Shown here: positions 32,206 to 41,854 of the stretch, piece by piece
How the letters are laid out: the number at the start of each line of letters is the position of its first letter
How positions within the stretch are numbered: the first letter of the stretch is position 1
From: Bog-756 sp049517675
GTDB lineage: Bacteria > Actinomycetota > Acidimicrobiia > Acidimicrobiales > RAAP-2
Reading direction: 5' to 3'
Assembly (NCBI GenBank): GCA_049517675.1
Contig: JBEKRV010000002.1
Coordinates: 1 to 64,000, forward strand
DNA length: 64,000 nt
Program-made: the position numbers and the translations under genes
The notes under the pieces: generated by a model
Seen by the model: the letters and a program-made list of their open reading frames with translations, nothing else
Told to the model about the DNA's origin: nothing
The model's database searches: none

Positions 32206-33746
32206 GGTCGCCTCCCCCCGTCGTCGAGGTCGAGCTCGTCCGAGAGCATCGCCCCTCCGGCTTCGAGCAGGGCCTCCTCCTCCATCCGCACCTCGGTGGC
32301 GTCGAGCCGCCCGGCGGCGCGGGCGGCAGCCGGTGGCGCCGTACCGCCCGGCAGCACGAAGCTGAGCACGGCGGTGAGCACGCCGAGGCCGGCCGAAACC
32401 AGGAGGGCGACCCGGAACCCGGTGACGTCGGGGTAGGTGTGCCCGTTCCCCGTGAAGGCCAGGAGGACGGCGGCGCCCAGGGCCGAGCCGAAGGACAGCC
32501 CGATGTTCCGGAGGACCTGGTAGAGGCCGGTGGCGCTTCCCGTCTCGGACGCGGGGACCGCCCGGACGATGAACCCGGGCATGGCGGCGAACGTGAATCC
32601 GATCCCGAGCCCCACGATCCCCATGGTCACGAAGGCCTGCCACAACGAGCCATGGTCGAGGGCGAAGTAGGTGGCGGCGGAACCGAACACCAGGGCGCCG
32701 AGGGGGATCATGCTCCGCGCCCCGAACCGGCGCTCGTAGGGGACGAGGAGCCGGCTGGCGAGGAACGTCCCGGCCGACAGGGGGACCAGGACGGATCCGG
32801 AGACGATGACCGAGGCGCCGAACCCGAACCCGGACGACGGGGGGATCTGGACGAACTCGACGACGATGGGCACGACCAGGTACATCGACATGCTCATGAG
32901 GAACCCGGAGACGTCGGCCATCAGGACCGACCGGTTCGAGAGGTGGTGGAGGTTCACCAGTGGGTGGTCGCACCGCAGTTCGAGGGGGACCCACACGACC
33001 AGGACGAGCAGGCAGCAGGCGACGAGGCCCAGGGTGGTCGTCGAGCCCCAGCCCCAGTTCCCGCCCTCGCTCAGTACGACGGAGACCCCGGTGACGGCCA
33101 GCGTCAGCAGCACGGCACCGGCGATGTCGAACCGCACCGGCGCGGCAGGGGACCGCGCCGGGAGCACCGCGACGGCAAAGGCGAGGGCGCTCGCCACCAC
33201 GGCGGCCCCGAACCAGTAGGCGGCGTGGACACCGAACAGCTCGGCCACCGTCGAGGTGATCGGGTAGCCGAGGCCGGCACCGATGGCGGTGGACACCGAC
33301 AGGGTGGCGACGGCCCGACCCGTCGTGACCCGGTCGAGGTTGCGCCGGGCGATGGCCATGTTGACGGGGAGGAGCCCCATCCCCACCCCCTGCATGCCGC
33401 GACCCACCACCAGGACGACGAACGACGTCGAGACGGCGGCCAGGACGCAGCCGACCAGCACCACCGACAGGGTCACGGCGATGACGGCGCGCTGGCGCGA
33501 GCCGTCCGCCAACCGTCCCATCACCGGCGTGGCCAGCGCCCCGCTGAGGAGGGCGGCGGTGAGGACCCACTGCGCGGTGCTGAGGGGGACGCGGTCGATC
33601 CGGGCCACCGTCGGGATGAGCGGCGCACCGAGGCTGCTCACCACGGCCACCACCAGCCCCACGAAGACCAGGCTGGGGACCAGGAGGTTCGGACGACGGA
33701 CGGAGGCCGGGCCGCCGACGCCCGCGGGGGTGGCCTCGGTCACCAC
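32202..33746 (-). CDS. MFS exporter
   Basis: 514 residues if started at GTG 33746, chosen because GGAAGG lies 8 bases upstream; an ATG at 33797 would place the start upstream of the operator palindrome. About 14 helices. Helix 1 LVFVGLVVAVVSSLGAPLIP lacks the DHA2 DxTIVN motif, helix 2 carries TAQWVLTAALLSGALATPVM, and motif A is GRLADGSRQRAVIAV. The long acidic C-terminus (EVRMEEEALLEAGGAMLSDE) is cytoplasmic. A co-transcribed TetR gene follows. Predicted to export a small hydrophobic compound. Confidence 0.85.
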   Translation of the reverse strand: MVTEATPAGVGGPASVRRPNLLVPSLVFVGLVVAVVSSLGAPLIPTVARIDRVPLSTAQWVLTAALLSGALATPVMGRLADGSRQRAVIAVTLSVVLVGCVLAAVSTSFVVLVVGRGMQGVGMGLLPVNMAIARRNLDRVTTGRAVATLSVSTAIGAGLGYPITSTVAELFGVHAAYWFGAAVVASALAFAVAVLPARSPAAPVRFDIAGAVLLTLAVTGVSVVLSEGGNWGWGSTTTLGLVACCLLVLVVWVPLELRCDHPLVNLHHLSNRSVLMADVSGFLMSMSMYLVVPIVVEFVQIPPSSGFGFGASVIVSGSVLVPLSAGTFLASRLLVPYERRFGARSMIPLGALVFGSAATYFALDHGSLWQAFVTMGIVGLGIGFTFAAMPGFIVRAVPASETGSATGLYQVLRNIGLSFGSALGAAVLLAFTGNGHTYPDVTGFRVALLVSAGLGVLTAVLSFVLPGGTAPPAAARAAGRLDATEVRMEEEALLEAGGAMLSDELDLDDGGRRP

Positions 33747-33779
33747 GGTGGATCCTTCCGGGAGGGGGGCTCTCTGTAA

Positions 33780-33795
33780 GTCATCAGCTGATGAC
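33780..33795. promoter_or_regulatory. 16-bp perfect palindrome, operator of the MFS/TetR operon
   Basis: GTCATCAGCTGATGAC is self-complementary over 16 bases and lies 34-49 bases before the GTG of the MFS gene, flanked by TTACAG and TAACAT that could be -10 elements on the minus strand. Length and symmetry fit a TetR dimer site, and the regulator is the second gene of the operon. Confidence 0.6.
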
Positions 33796-33935
33796 ATGTT
33801 AGCGGGGACGACGCGGCGGCGAGACATCCGCCGTCGCCGGACCGGACGGTCCGAGCGGATGCGTCACGCTTCCGACCGGATGGTTCCGTCTAGGTTGAGC
33901 GGAGGCGTCCGGTCGTCCGAGAGAGCGGGGCACGA

Positions 33936-34999
<1,064 letters not shown>

Positions 35000-35003
<4 letters not shown>

Positions 35004-35929
35004 CCGCGTCGGGACCGGCCACCCCGGCGGTCCCCGGCCGCCGACTCTCGCGTCGACACCGCGAGTGGGGCCTCGCGTACCTGCTCCTGCTGCCCGCCCT
35101 GGCGGTCTTCGGGGTCTTCACCTTCTATCCGTTCCTCAAGAACTTCAAGCTCGCCCTGTACCAGAACCCGCCCTACCCGGGACTCCCGTCGCACTACGTG
35201 GGACTGCGCCAGATCGGGTCGGTCCTCTCGTCCACCGCGTTCCACCAGAGCCTGGTGTCCACCCTTCTCTACGTGGTGATGGTCGTCCCGGTCGGCCTCA
35301 TCGGCGGGCTCCTCCTGGCACTCGCCGCCCATCGGGCCATCCGCGGGATGGCCGTCTTCCGGTTGATCTTCTCCTCGACGGTGGTGAGCTCGGTCGCCGT
35401 GGCCGCCGTCGTGTTCGGGACGCTCATGGACCCCGTCGTGGGCCTGCTGCCGTGGCTCGGGATCAATCCGCACCCGGCCATCCTGGAGAACCCGACGTGG
35501 GCGCTGCCCGCCGTCTCGCTCATCGCCGTGTGGCAGTTCCTCGGGCTCTCGTTCATCATCATGACCGCCGGCCTGCAGTCCCTGCCCGACGAGATCCTCG
35601 AGGCGGCCCGGCTCGACGGCGCCGGGGGCTGAACGATGCTCTGGCGGGTGACGGTGCCGCTGCTGTCCCCGACCCTCTTCTTCGGGCTCGTCGTCGGGAC
35701 CATCTACGCCTTCCAGAGCTTCGGCCAGATCGACATCCTGATCGGACCCCAGAACTCGCAGTTCACCCACACCAACGTGCTCCTCTACTACGTGTACCAG
35801 GCGCTCTCGATCCAGGACGACCCGGGCGTGGCCGCGGTGCTCTCGATCGTCCTGTTCGCCATCCTGCTGGCCTTCACCCTGGCCCAGCTCCGGTTCCTCG
35901 AACGGCGGGTGACCTATGCCAGCCGTTGA
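35000..35929 (+). pseudogene. CUT1 ABC permease 1 (MalF/UgpA type), interrupted by in-frame TGA
   Basis: The frame from GTG 35000 gives six-helix permease sequence ending EILEAARLDGAGG, the start of the EAA loop, then TGA at 35630-35632. Reading on in the same frame gives TMLWRVTVPLLSPTLFFGLV and the rest of the permease to 35929. Relatives have Trp at this place (DGAGGW), so a single TGG to TGA change explains it. Pieces are 210 residues before the stop and 97 residues from ATG 35636. With the stop ignored the protein is 309 residues. The EAA loop contacts the ATPase, so neither fragment alone should work. Sequencing error, recent mutation or readthrough are the alternatives. Confidence 0.85.
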
Positions 35930-36800
35930 ACAGGCCGCCCCGCCCGCACCGACGAGGACCGCCCCGCCGCCCCGCCGCCGTCGACGCCGTGCACGTCTGG
36001 TGGTCCGGTACGCCCTCTTGACCGTCGGCGCCGTCGTCGTCCTGTTCCCGCTGTACATGGCGGTCGTCAACTCGCTGTTGGCGCCCAGCCAGATCGCCCA
36101 CCAGCCACCGCCGTTCTTCCCCATCCACCCCCAGTGGGGGTCCTACAGGAGGGCGTGGACGGAGGGCGATCTCGGGATCTACCTCCGCAACTCGGCCATC
36201 CAGACGTCGGTGATCGTGGTGGGGCAGTTGGTCACCTCGGTACTGGCCGCCTACGCGTTCGCCTTCCTCGAGTTCCCCTTCAAGCGGACCCTCTTCTTCG
36301 TGTTCCTCATGACCCTGATGATCCCCTTCGAGGTCACCATCGCCACCAACCTGTCGACCGTCTCGTCGCTCGGGTGGTTCAACACCTTCCCGGGGCTGAC
36401 CGTCCCGTTCCTGGCGACCGGCTTCGGGACCTTCCTCCTCCGCCAGGCCTTCCTCCAGATCCCCCGCGACCTGCGCGAGGCCGCCGAGCTCGACGGCTAC
36501 GGCCACTTCCGCTTCCTCTGGTCGGTTGCCGTCCCCCTCGCCCGTCCGGCGCTGGCCGCCCTCGGGGTGTTCAGCTTCCTCGGGGCGTGGAACCAGTACC
36601 TGTGGCCCCTCCTGGTGACCGGTGACGACAATTCGGTCCGCACCGTCCAGATCGGCCTGAAGCAGCTCCTCAACACCCAGCTCGACCAGGTCAACGTGTC
36701 GCTGGCCGGTACGGTGATCGCCGTCGCACCGCTGCTGATCCTCCTGGTGGTGTTCCAGAAGCAGCTCGTGCGAAGCCTGACGTCAGGGGCCGTCAAGTGA
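35916..36800 (+). CDS. CUT1 ABC permease 2 (MalG/UgpE type)
   Basis: 294 residues starting 14 bases before the end of the preceding permease frame. A basic Arg-rich N-terminus (PPPRRRRRRARLVV) is followed by six helices, from YALLTVGAVVVLFPLYMAVV to IAVAPLLILLVVFQ. The intact EAA motif reads LREAAELDGYGHFRFLWSVAVPL near residue 190. Pairs with the first permease and the MalK-like ATPase in one importer. It is intact even though its partner is interrupted, arguing that the partner's stop codon is recent, or that it is read through. Confidence 0.9.
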   Translation: MPAVEQAAPPAPTRTAPPPRRRRRRARLVVRYALLTVGAVVVLFPLYMAVVNSLLAPSQIAHQPPPFFPIHPQWGSYRRAWTEGDLGIYLRNSAIQTSVIVVGQLVTSVLAAYAFAFLEFPFKRTLFFVFLMTLMIPFEVTIATNLSTVSSLGWFNTFPGLTVPFLATGFGTFLLRQAFLQIPRDLREAAELDGYGHFRFLWSVAVPLARPALAALGVFSFLGAWNQYLWPLLVTGDDNSVRTVQIGLKQLLNTQLDQVNVSLAGTVIAVAPLLILLVVFQKQLVRSLTSGAVK

Positions 36801-36912
36801 CCCGGCCCGGAGGGAACGGACGGCCGGGCGCCGCACGGTAAAGCCGAAAAGGGTATTTGGTCCCCCCCGGTTCACCTCCATGTCACCCCGGCACCGTGGT
36901 AGGAACGATTCC

Positions 36913-38328
36913 ATGCGCGCGCACCGGTCCCGCCCTGTCGCCCTGATCCTGCCGCTCGGCGCCCTGACGCTGCTCCTGGCAGGCTGCTCGTCGTCGTCGG
37001 GGTCCTCCTCGACCACCGCGGCCTCCACCACGAGCTCCACCGCGTGCTCGCCGGCCGCGCTCGACGGCGCAAGTGCACCGGTGACCGTCAGCTTCTGGGA
37101 GTCGATGCCGCGGGCCAACGGGCAGACCCTGCAGGCCCTGACCAACGCCTTCAACGCCTCGCAGTCCAGGGTCCACGTCGATCTGGTGGTCCAGACCAGC
37201 TACGACGACACGTGGCAGAAGTACCAGGCGGGACTCAATGACGGCGAACTGCCCGATGTCGTCCAGCTCCAGGACACCGACACCCAGGGGGCCATCGACA
37301 CCCAGTCGATCCAGCCGGTACAGAACTGCATGGAAGGGTTCCACTACTCGGTGGGCGACCTGCTGCCCCGGGCACTCGCCTACTGGAAGGTAGACGGCAT
37401 CCAGCAGGCGATGCCGTTCGCCGTCTCGGGACCGGTCCTCTACTACAACAAGCTCGCCTTCCAGAAGGCCGGCCTCGACCCCGACCGGCCGCCGGCCACC
37501 CTGGCCCAGCTCGTCACCGACGCCAAGATCCTCAAGGACGCCGGGCAGGGTGGCATGGGCCTCAAGCTCGACCCGTGGTACGTGGAGACGGAGCTGGCCA
37601 CGACGGACCAGCTGTTCGTGAACAACGACAACGGTCGGACCGCCCGGGCGACCCAAGCGGTGTTCGACACCCCCACCGGTGTCCAGATCTTCTCCGACCT
37701 CGACCAGCTGGTCTCCTCCGGTGACGCCGACACCAACTCGGCCAACGGCGCCGACGCCTACGACAACCTGCTCGGCGTGGGCTCGGGCAAGTACGCCATG
37801 ACGGTCGACACGTCCGCCGCCCTCGGCACGATCGAGCAGCTGCTGAGCCAGTACCCGAACGTCCAGCTCGGTGTGGCCCACCTCCCGACGTTGCAGGCGA
37901 CCCCGACCGGCGGTGTGGAGCCAGGGGGCAGCGCGCTCTGGATCTCCAAGCGGGCATCCCCGGCCGAGCAGGCGGCGTCCTGGGAGTACGTCGCCTTCCT
38001 CGACTCCACCGCCTCGCAGGCGACCTGGTCGGCCGGCACCGGGTACATCCCGCTGCGGACGTCCTCGGCGGAGTCGCCCACCATCCAGAACCTGTGGGCC
38101 ACCAACCCCCAGTTCGAGGTGGCCTACACCCAGCTGACCAGCGGCATCGAATCAGCTGCGACCGCCGGCGCCGTACTCGGCCCCTACGACGACGTGCGGA
38201 CCGCAGTGGTCGACGCCGAGGAATCGATGTTCACCAACGGCGTGTCGCCGACCACGGCGCTCGCCCGGGCGAAGGCGGCCACGGACACGCTGATCACCAA
38301 CTACAACCAACGCATCGGTCCCGGCTGA
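36913..38328 (+). CDS. Sugar-type ABC substrate-binding lipoprotein
   Basis: 471 residues from ATG at 36913 with AGGAA upstream. The signal peptide ends in lipobox LLLAGC, with Cys near residue 25, then a Ser/Thr tether. The mature part is a cluster-D binding protein: PVTVSFWESMPRANGQTLQA at the first strand, WQKYQAGLNDGELPDVVQLQ, MPFAVSGPVLYYNKLAFQKAGL, and SGKYAMTVDTSAALG. This layout matches glycerol-3-phosphate/sugar binders such as UgpB. It lies 112 bases after the permeases; AAAGCCGAAAAGGG near 36841-36854 is the AT-rich part of the gap and may give it extra expression. Confidence 0.9.
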   Translation: MRAHRSRPVALILPLGALTLLLAGCSSSSGSSSTTAASTTSSTACSPAALDGASAPVTVSFWESMPRANGQTLQALTNAFNASQSRVHVDLVVQTSYDDTWQKYQAGLNDGELPDVVQLQDTDTQGAIDTQSIQPVQNCMEGFHYSVGDLLPRALAYWKVDGIQQAMPFAVSGPVLYYNKLAFQKAGLDPDRPPATLAQLVTDAKILKDAGQGGMGLKLDPWYVETELATTDQLFVNNDNGRTARATQAVFDTPTGVQIFSDLDQLVSSGDADTNSANGADAYDNLLGVGSGKYAMTVDTSAALGTIEQLLSQYPNVQLGVAHLPTLQATPTGGVEPGGSALWISKRASPAEQAASWEYVAFLDSTASQATWSAGTGYIPLRTSSAESPTIQNLWATNPQFEVAYTQLTSGIESAATAGAVLGPYDDVRTAVVDAEESMFTNGVSPTTALARAKAATDTLITNYNQRIGPG

Positions 38329-38335
38329 GCCGACG

Positions 38336-39811
38336 TCAGGCCGGTGCGGCCGCGGGCGTCGGCACCGGGCTGGACAGCACCATGCCGTCGTCGACCGGAC
38401 CGTGGCGCAGGAGCCAGGTGTCCCGCAGGTAGTTCTGGTGCAGTCGCCACGGGGCCCGCACCCCCTGCCTCGGGAGGTCGGCCGCCGCCCGGGTCACGTA
38501 TCCGGAGGAGAAGTCGATGAACGGCTCGGTCGGGAGCGACGGGTCCGGCGCCAACGGGGTGCACTGGCGCATGCCCCGCTCCTCCATGGTGGCGAGCAGC
38601 CGGCAGACGTACTCGGCGGTCAGGTCGGCCTTGAGGGTCCACGACGCGTTGGTGTAGCCGAAGGTGGCCGCCAGGTTGGGAACGCCGCACAGCATGATCC
38701 CCTTGTAGGCCACGGTGTCCCCGAGCACCACCGGGTCCCCGTCGACGTCGAGCCGGATGCCGCCGAGCAGCATCATGTTGAGGCCGGTCGCCGTCACCAC
38801 GATGTCGGCCGCCAGCTCGGTGCCCGACACGAGGAGGACCCCGTTCTCGGTGAAGGTGTCGATGGTGTCGGTCACCACCCCCACCCGACCGTCGGAGATC
38901 GCCCGGAACAGGTCGCCGTCGGGTACCAGGCAGAGCCGCTGGTCCCACGGGTCGTAGCGCGGGCTGAAGTGGGTGTCGACGTCGAAGCCGGCGGGGAGCG
39001 CCTCGACCACACCCTTGCGGATCCCCTTCTTGACCATCTCCGGTGCTCGCCTGCTCAATTGGAAGCTGAGCTGGGTCAGGAGGACGTTCTTCCAGCGGAT
39101 GACGGCGTGTGCCGTGCTCGCCGGCAGGTGGCGGCGGAGGACGTCGGCGAAGCGGTCCGTCGCCGACCGGGCCACGATGTAGGTGGGCGATCGCTGGAGC
39201 ATGGTGACGAAGGCCGCCTTCTCTGCCAGCGCGGGCACCAGGGTCACCGCGGTCGCCCCGCTCCCGACGACCACGACCCGCTTGCCGGCCCAGTCCAGGT
39301 CCTCCGGCCAGTGCTGGGGGTGGACGACGGGACCGGTGAACCGGTCCTCTCCGGCGAAGTGCGGCCGGTAGCCCTCGTCGTAGCGGTAGTAGCCGGTGTT
39401 CCCCCACAGGAACCCGCAGGTCACCTGCTCATGCTCGCCGGTGTCGGTGTGCTCGACGTCCACGGTCCACTGTGCGTCGCGGGACGACCACGAGGCCGCC
39501 GACGCCCGACGCCGGTAGACCACCTTGTCGTCGATCCCGTGGGCACGGGCCGTCGACCGGATGTAGGCGAGGATCGAGGGGCCCTCCGCGATGGTCTCGG
39601 CCCCGATCCACGGCTCGAACGAGTAGCCGAGCGTGAACATGTCGGAGTCGGACCGGACCCCGGGGTAGCGGAAGAGGTCCCACGTCCCGCCCATCACGTC
39701 CCGGGCCTCGAGGATGGCGTAGGTGGTGCCGGGTCGCTCGGACTCCAGGTGGCAGGCGGCCCCGACGCCGGAGAGGCCCGCGCCGAGGATGAGCACGTCG
39801 ACGTGGTCCAC
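38336..39811 (-). CDS. Flavin-containing Baeyer-Villiger monooxygenase (EtaA-like)
   Basis: 491 residues from GTG at 39811, giving VDHVDVLILGAGLSGVGAA, the normal family start and length. The FAD-binding GAGLSG is at residues 10-15. The BVMO fingerprint F-x-G-x-x-x-H-x-x-x-W-P is present as FTGPVVHPQHWPED near residue 145, and the NADPH-binding GSGATA (VVVVGSGATAVTL) is near residue 170. It should insert oxygen next to ketones or oxidise S/N atoms; EtaA of mycobacteria activates thioamide prodrugs and has the same layout. Single gene, convergent with the ABC operon. Confidence 0.92.
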   Translation of the reverse strand: MDHVDVLILGAGLSGVGAACHLESERPGTTYAILEARDVMGGTWDLFRYPGVRSDSDMFTLGYSFEPWIGAETIAEGPSILAYIRSTARAHGIDDKVVYRRRASAASWSSRDAQWTVDVEHTDTGEHEQVTCGFLWGNTGYYRYDEGYRPHFAGEDRFTGPVVHPQHWPEDLDWAGKRVVVVGSGATAVTLVPALAEKAAFVTMLQRSPTYIVARSATDRFADVLRRHLPASTAHAVIRWKNVLLTQLSFQLSRRAPEMVKKGIRKGVVEALPAGFDVDTHFSPRYDPWDQRLCLVPDGDLFRAISDGRVGVVTDTIDTFTENGVLLVSGTELAADIVVTATGLNMMLLGGIRLDVDGDPVVLGDTVAYKGIMLCGVPNLAATFGYTNASWTLKADLTAEYVCRLLATMEERGMRQCTPLAPDPSLPTEPFIDFSSGYVTRAAADLPRQGVRAPWRLHQNYLRDTWLLRHGPVDDGMVLSSPVPTPAAAPA

Positions 39812-39908
39812 GGGCGTCGAGTCTACGCGCCGTCCCGTCCCGCCCCGGGGCGCCACGAGGGGTCCGCGATGGTGGTCCCGACGACGACGGGCTGCAAGAG
39901 TGGGGCGC

Positions 39909-41351
39909 GTGAACCTCCTGTTCGTCACCCTCGACGAGTTCCGGGCCGACTGCCTGTCCGCCGCCGGGCACCCGGTCGTGTCGACCCCGAACCTCGACGA
40001 CCTCGCCGCCGGCGGGGTCCGCTTCGCCTCCCACTTCAGCCAGGCCGCACCGTGCGCCCCGGGCCGGGCATCGCTGTACACCGGCATGTACCAGATGAAC
40101 CATCGGGTGGTGGCCAACGGTGCGCCGCTCGAGGACCGGTTCGACAACATCGCCCGCCTGGCCCGGCGCGCCGGATTCGCCCCTGCACTGTTCGGCTACA
40201 CCGACCAGGGGGTCGACCCGTCGACGGCCGTCGGCCCGACCGACCCCCGCCTCGACACCTACGAGGGCGTGTTGCCCGGGTTCGATGCCGTCCTCCCGCT
40301 CGACGGCCGCTTCACCGGGTGGCTGGCCCGGCTCGAGTCACTCGGGTACGGGTCCCTCGATCCGGTGGGAGCGCTCACCTCCGAGCCCGACCGGCCGGTC
40401 GACCACAGTGCGTCCTCCTACCTGACCGACGGCCTCCTCTCGTGGATCGATCGCCAGGACGGGCCGTGGTTCGCCCACGCCAGCTACTTCCGACCCCATC
40501 CCCCCTACGCAGCGGCCGGCGAGTGGTCGACCCGGTACCCGCCGGACGAGGTGGGTGAGCCGCTCCCGAGGGTCCCCGGGATCCACCCGCTCTACGATCT
40601 GGCCCTGACCGTGGGCTACGTGGCCGCGCCGACCGATCCGGATGCGATGGCCCGGCTGCGCGCCCAGTACTTCGGGATGGTCTCCGAGGTGGACCACCAG
40701 ATCGGGCGGGTGATGGACCACCTGCGGGCCTCCGACCAGCTCGACGAGACGGTCATCGTGGTCACGGCCGACCACGGCGAGCAGCTCGGGGACCACGGGC
40801 TGGTGCAGAAGCTCGGGTTCTTCGAGGAGAGCTACCGGATCCCCTGCATCGTCCGTGCTCCGGAGTACCCCGGCACGGCCGGGAGGGTGGTGGGGGAGTA
40901 CACCGAGGGGGTCGACCTCCTGCCCACCGTGGCCGAACTGCTCGGCCTCGACGTACCCACCCAGTGCGACGGGTCCTCGCTGGTCCCGTTCCTGGCCGGG
41001 GAGACCCCGGACGGGTGGAGGACCGCGGCGCACTACGAGTGGGACTGGCGGGACATGGTCATGGGTCCCACCCGCACCGGTGGCGGGCGCGATGCCGGCC
41101 TCGAGCGGTGCAACCTGGCGGTCGAGCGGACCGACACCCACGCCTACGTACAGTTCGCCGACGGATCGTGGCTGTGCTTCGACCTGGCCGGCGATCCGGG
41201 GTGGACCACCACCACCACCGACCCGGCCGTCGTGCTGCCCCTGGCCCAGTCGATGTTGACGTGGCGCTCGAACCACCTGGGAGGGACCCACACCCAGATG
41301 CTCCTCGGGCCTGATCGTCGAGGTCTCTGGCCTGCGCTCCCCACGGTCTGA
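39909..41351 (+). CDS. Formylglycine-type sulfatase / phosphonate monoester hydrolase
   Basis: 480 residues from GTG. The sulfatase signature C-x-P-x-R is intact as CAPGR, Cys49, which would be matured to formylglycine. Metal-site residues are Asp9-Glu10 near the N-terminus and Asp-His in VVTADHGEQLGDHG near residue 290. No signal peptide, so cytosolic, which favours the phosphonate-monoester-hydrolase or choline-sulfatase side of the family over secreted arylsulfatases. No formylglycine-generating enzyme is in the window. Substrate unresolved. Divergent from the monooxygenase with 97 bases between. Confidence 0.88.
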   Translation: MNLLFVTLDEFRADCLSAAGHPVVSTPNLDDLAAGGVRFASHFSQAAPCAPGRASLYTGMYQMNHRVVANGAPLEDRFDNIARLARRAGFAPALFGYTDQGVDPSTAVGPTDPRLDTYEGVLPGFDAVLPLDGRFTGWLARLESLGYGSLDPVGALTSEPDRPVDHSASSYLTDGLLSWIDRQDGPWFAHASYFRPHPPYAAAGEWSTRYPPDEVGEPLPRVPGIHPLYDLALTVGYVAAPTDPDAMARLRAQYFGMVSEVDHQIGRVMDHLRASDQLDETVIVVTADHGEQLGDHGLVQKLGFFEESYRIPCIVRAPEYPGTAGRVVGEYTEGVDLLPTVAELLGLDVPTQCDGSSLVPFLAGETPDGWRTAAHYEWDWRDMVMGPTRTGGGRDAGLERCNLAVERTDTHAYVQFADGSWLCFDLAGDPGWTTTTTDPAVVLPLAQSMLTWRSNHLGGTHTQMLLGPDRRGLWPALPTV

Positions 41352-41383
41352 GACCCGGCCACCGGCGCCACCGGCCCGGCGTC

Positions 41384-41740
41384 CTAGGCGAGTCCGGCGG
41401 CGGACGACACCCGTGCGACGACGGTGCCGGGGTCGGTCGTGCTGAGCACCCACCGCTGGAACGGTTGCCCGTCGAACTCCACGACCACGCCGGGACCTCT
41501 CCCGTGGACGGCGGCGAAGTCACGTCCGAACGAGCCCCGACGGGTGCCCACCGCCACGACGCCTGGGATCCCGGTGCCCGGGGCCCGGAGTCCGCGCAGC
41601 TCCTTCCACGGGTCGTCGCTCACCCGGACGGCGGTGACCGATGCCAACGGCGCGTCGATGTCGCCCCGGAACCCTTCCCAGTGCTCGGCCCGGGTCAACT
41701 CGAGCGTCACCGTGTCGCCGGCGACCGTCAGCTCAGCCAT
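41384..41740 (-). CDS. Conserved hypothetical protein, PH-like fold suspected
   Basis: 118 residues, all short beta-type segments with a final helix: LTVAGDTVTLELTRAEHWEG, IDAPLASVTAVRVSD, GVVAVGTRRGSFGRDFAAVH, PGVVVEFDGQPFQRWVLST. The strand order and the conserved W near residue 21 remind me of bacterial PH-like proteins of actinobacteria, but this is shape only. ATG start; the 5' flank is a GC-only tract. No known role. Confidence 0.55.
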   Translation of the reverse strand: MAELTVAGDTVTLELTRAEHWEGFRGDIDAPLASVTAVRVSDDPWKELRGLRAPGTGIPGVVAVGTRRGSFGRDFAAVHGRGPGVVVEFDGQPFQRWVLSTTDPGTVVARVSSAAGLA

Positions 41741-41854
41741 GGTCCGAACGTGTCACGAACAATGCCGGCCCGGCCCCGGCCCCGGCCCGGCCCCGGGTCC
41801 GGTCGCGGCGTGCCGGGGTCGGTGCGGGTACGGAGGTCCCTCCGCCCCGGGCGC

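Noticed and set aside
32115..33779. A 554-codon plus-strand frame opposite the MFS gene
   Set aside because: Polar Gly/Glu/Asp/His-rich shadow of membrane-helix codons; the minus strand has MFS motifs.
35630..35632. TGA read as selenocysteine or as Trp by code change
   Set aside because: TGA ends many other genes in the window in the standard way, and no SECIS-like hairpin was noticed immediately downstream. A mutation or sequencing error is simpler.
41761..41812. GC-only CCGG/CCCCGG tract as a possible regulatory repeat or CRISPR-like array
   Set aside because: Irregular units, no spacers and no flanking cas genes; simple low-complexity DNA between two genes.
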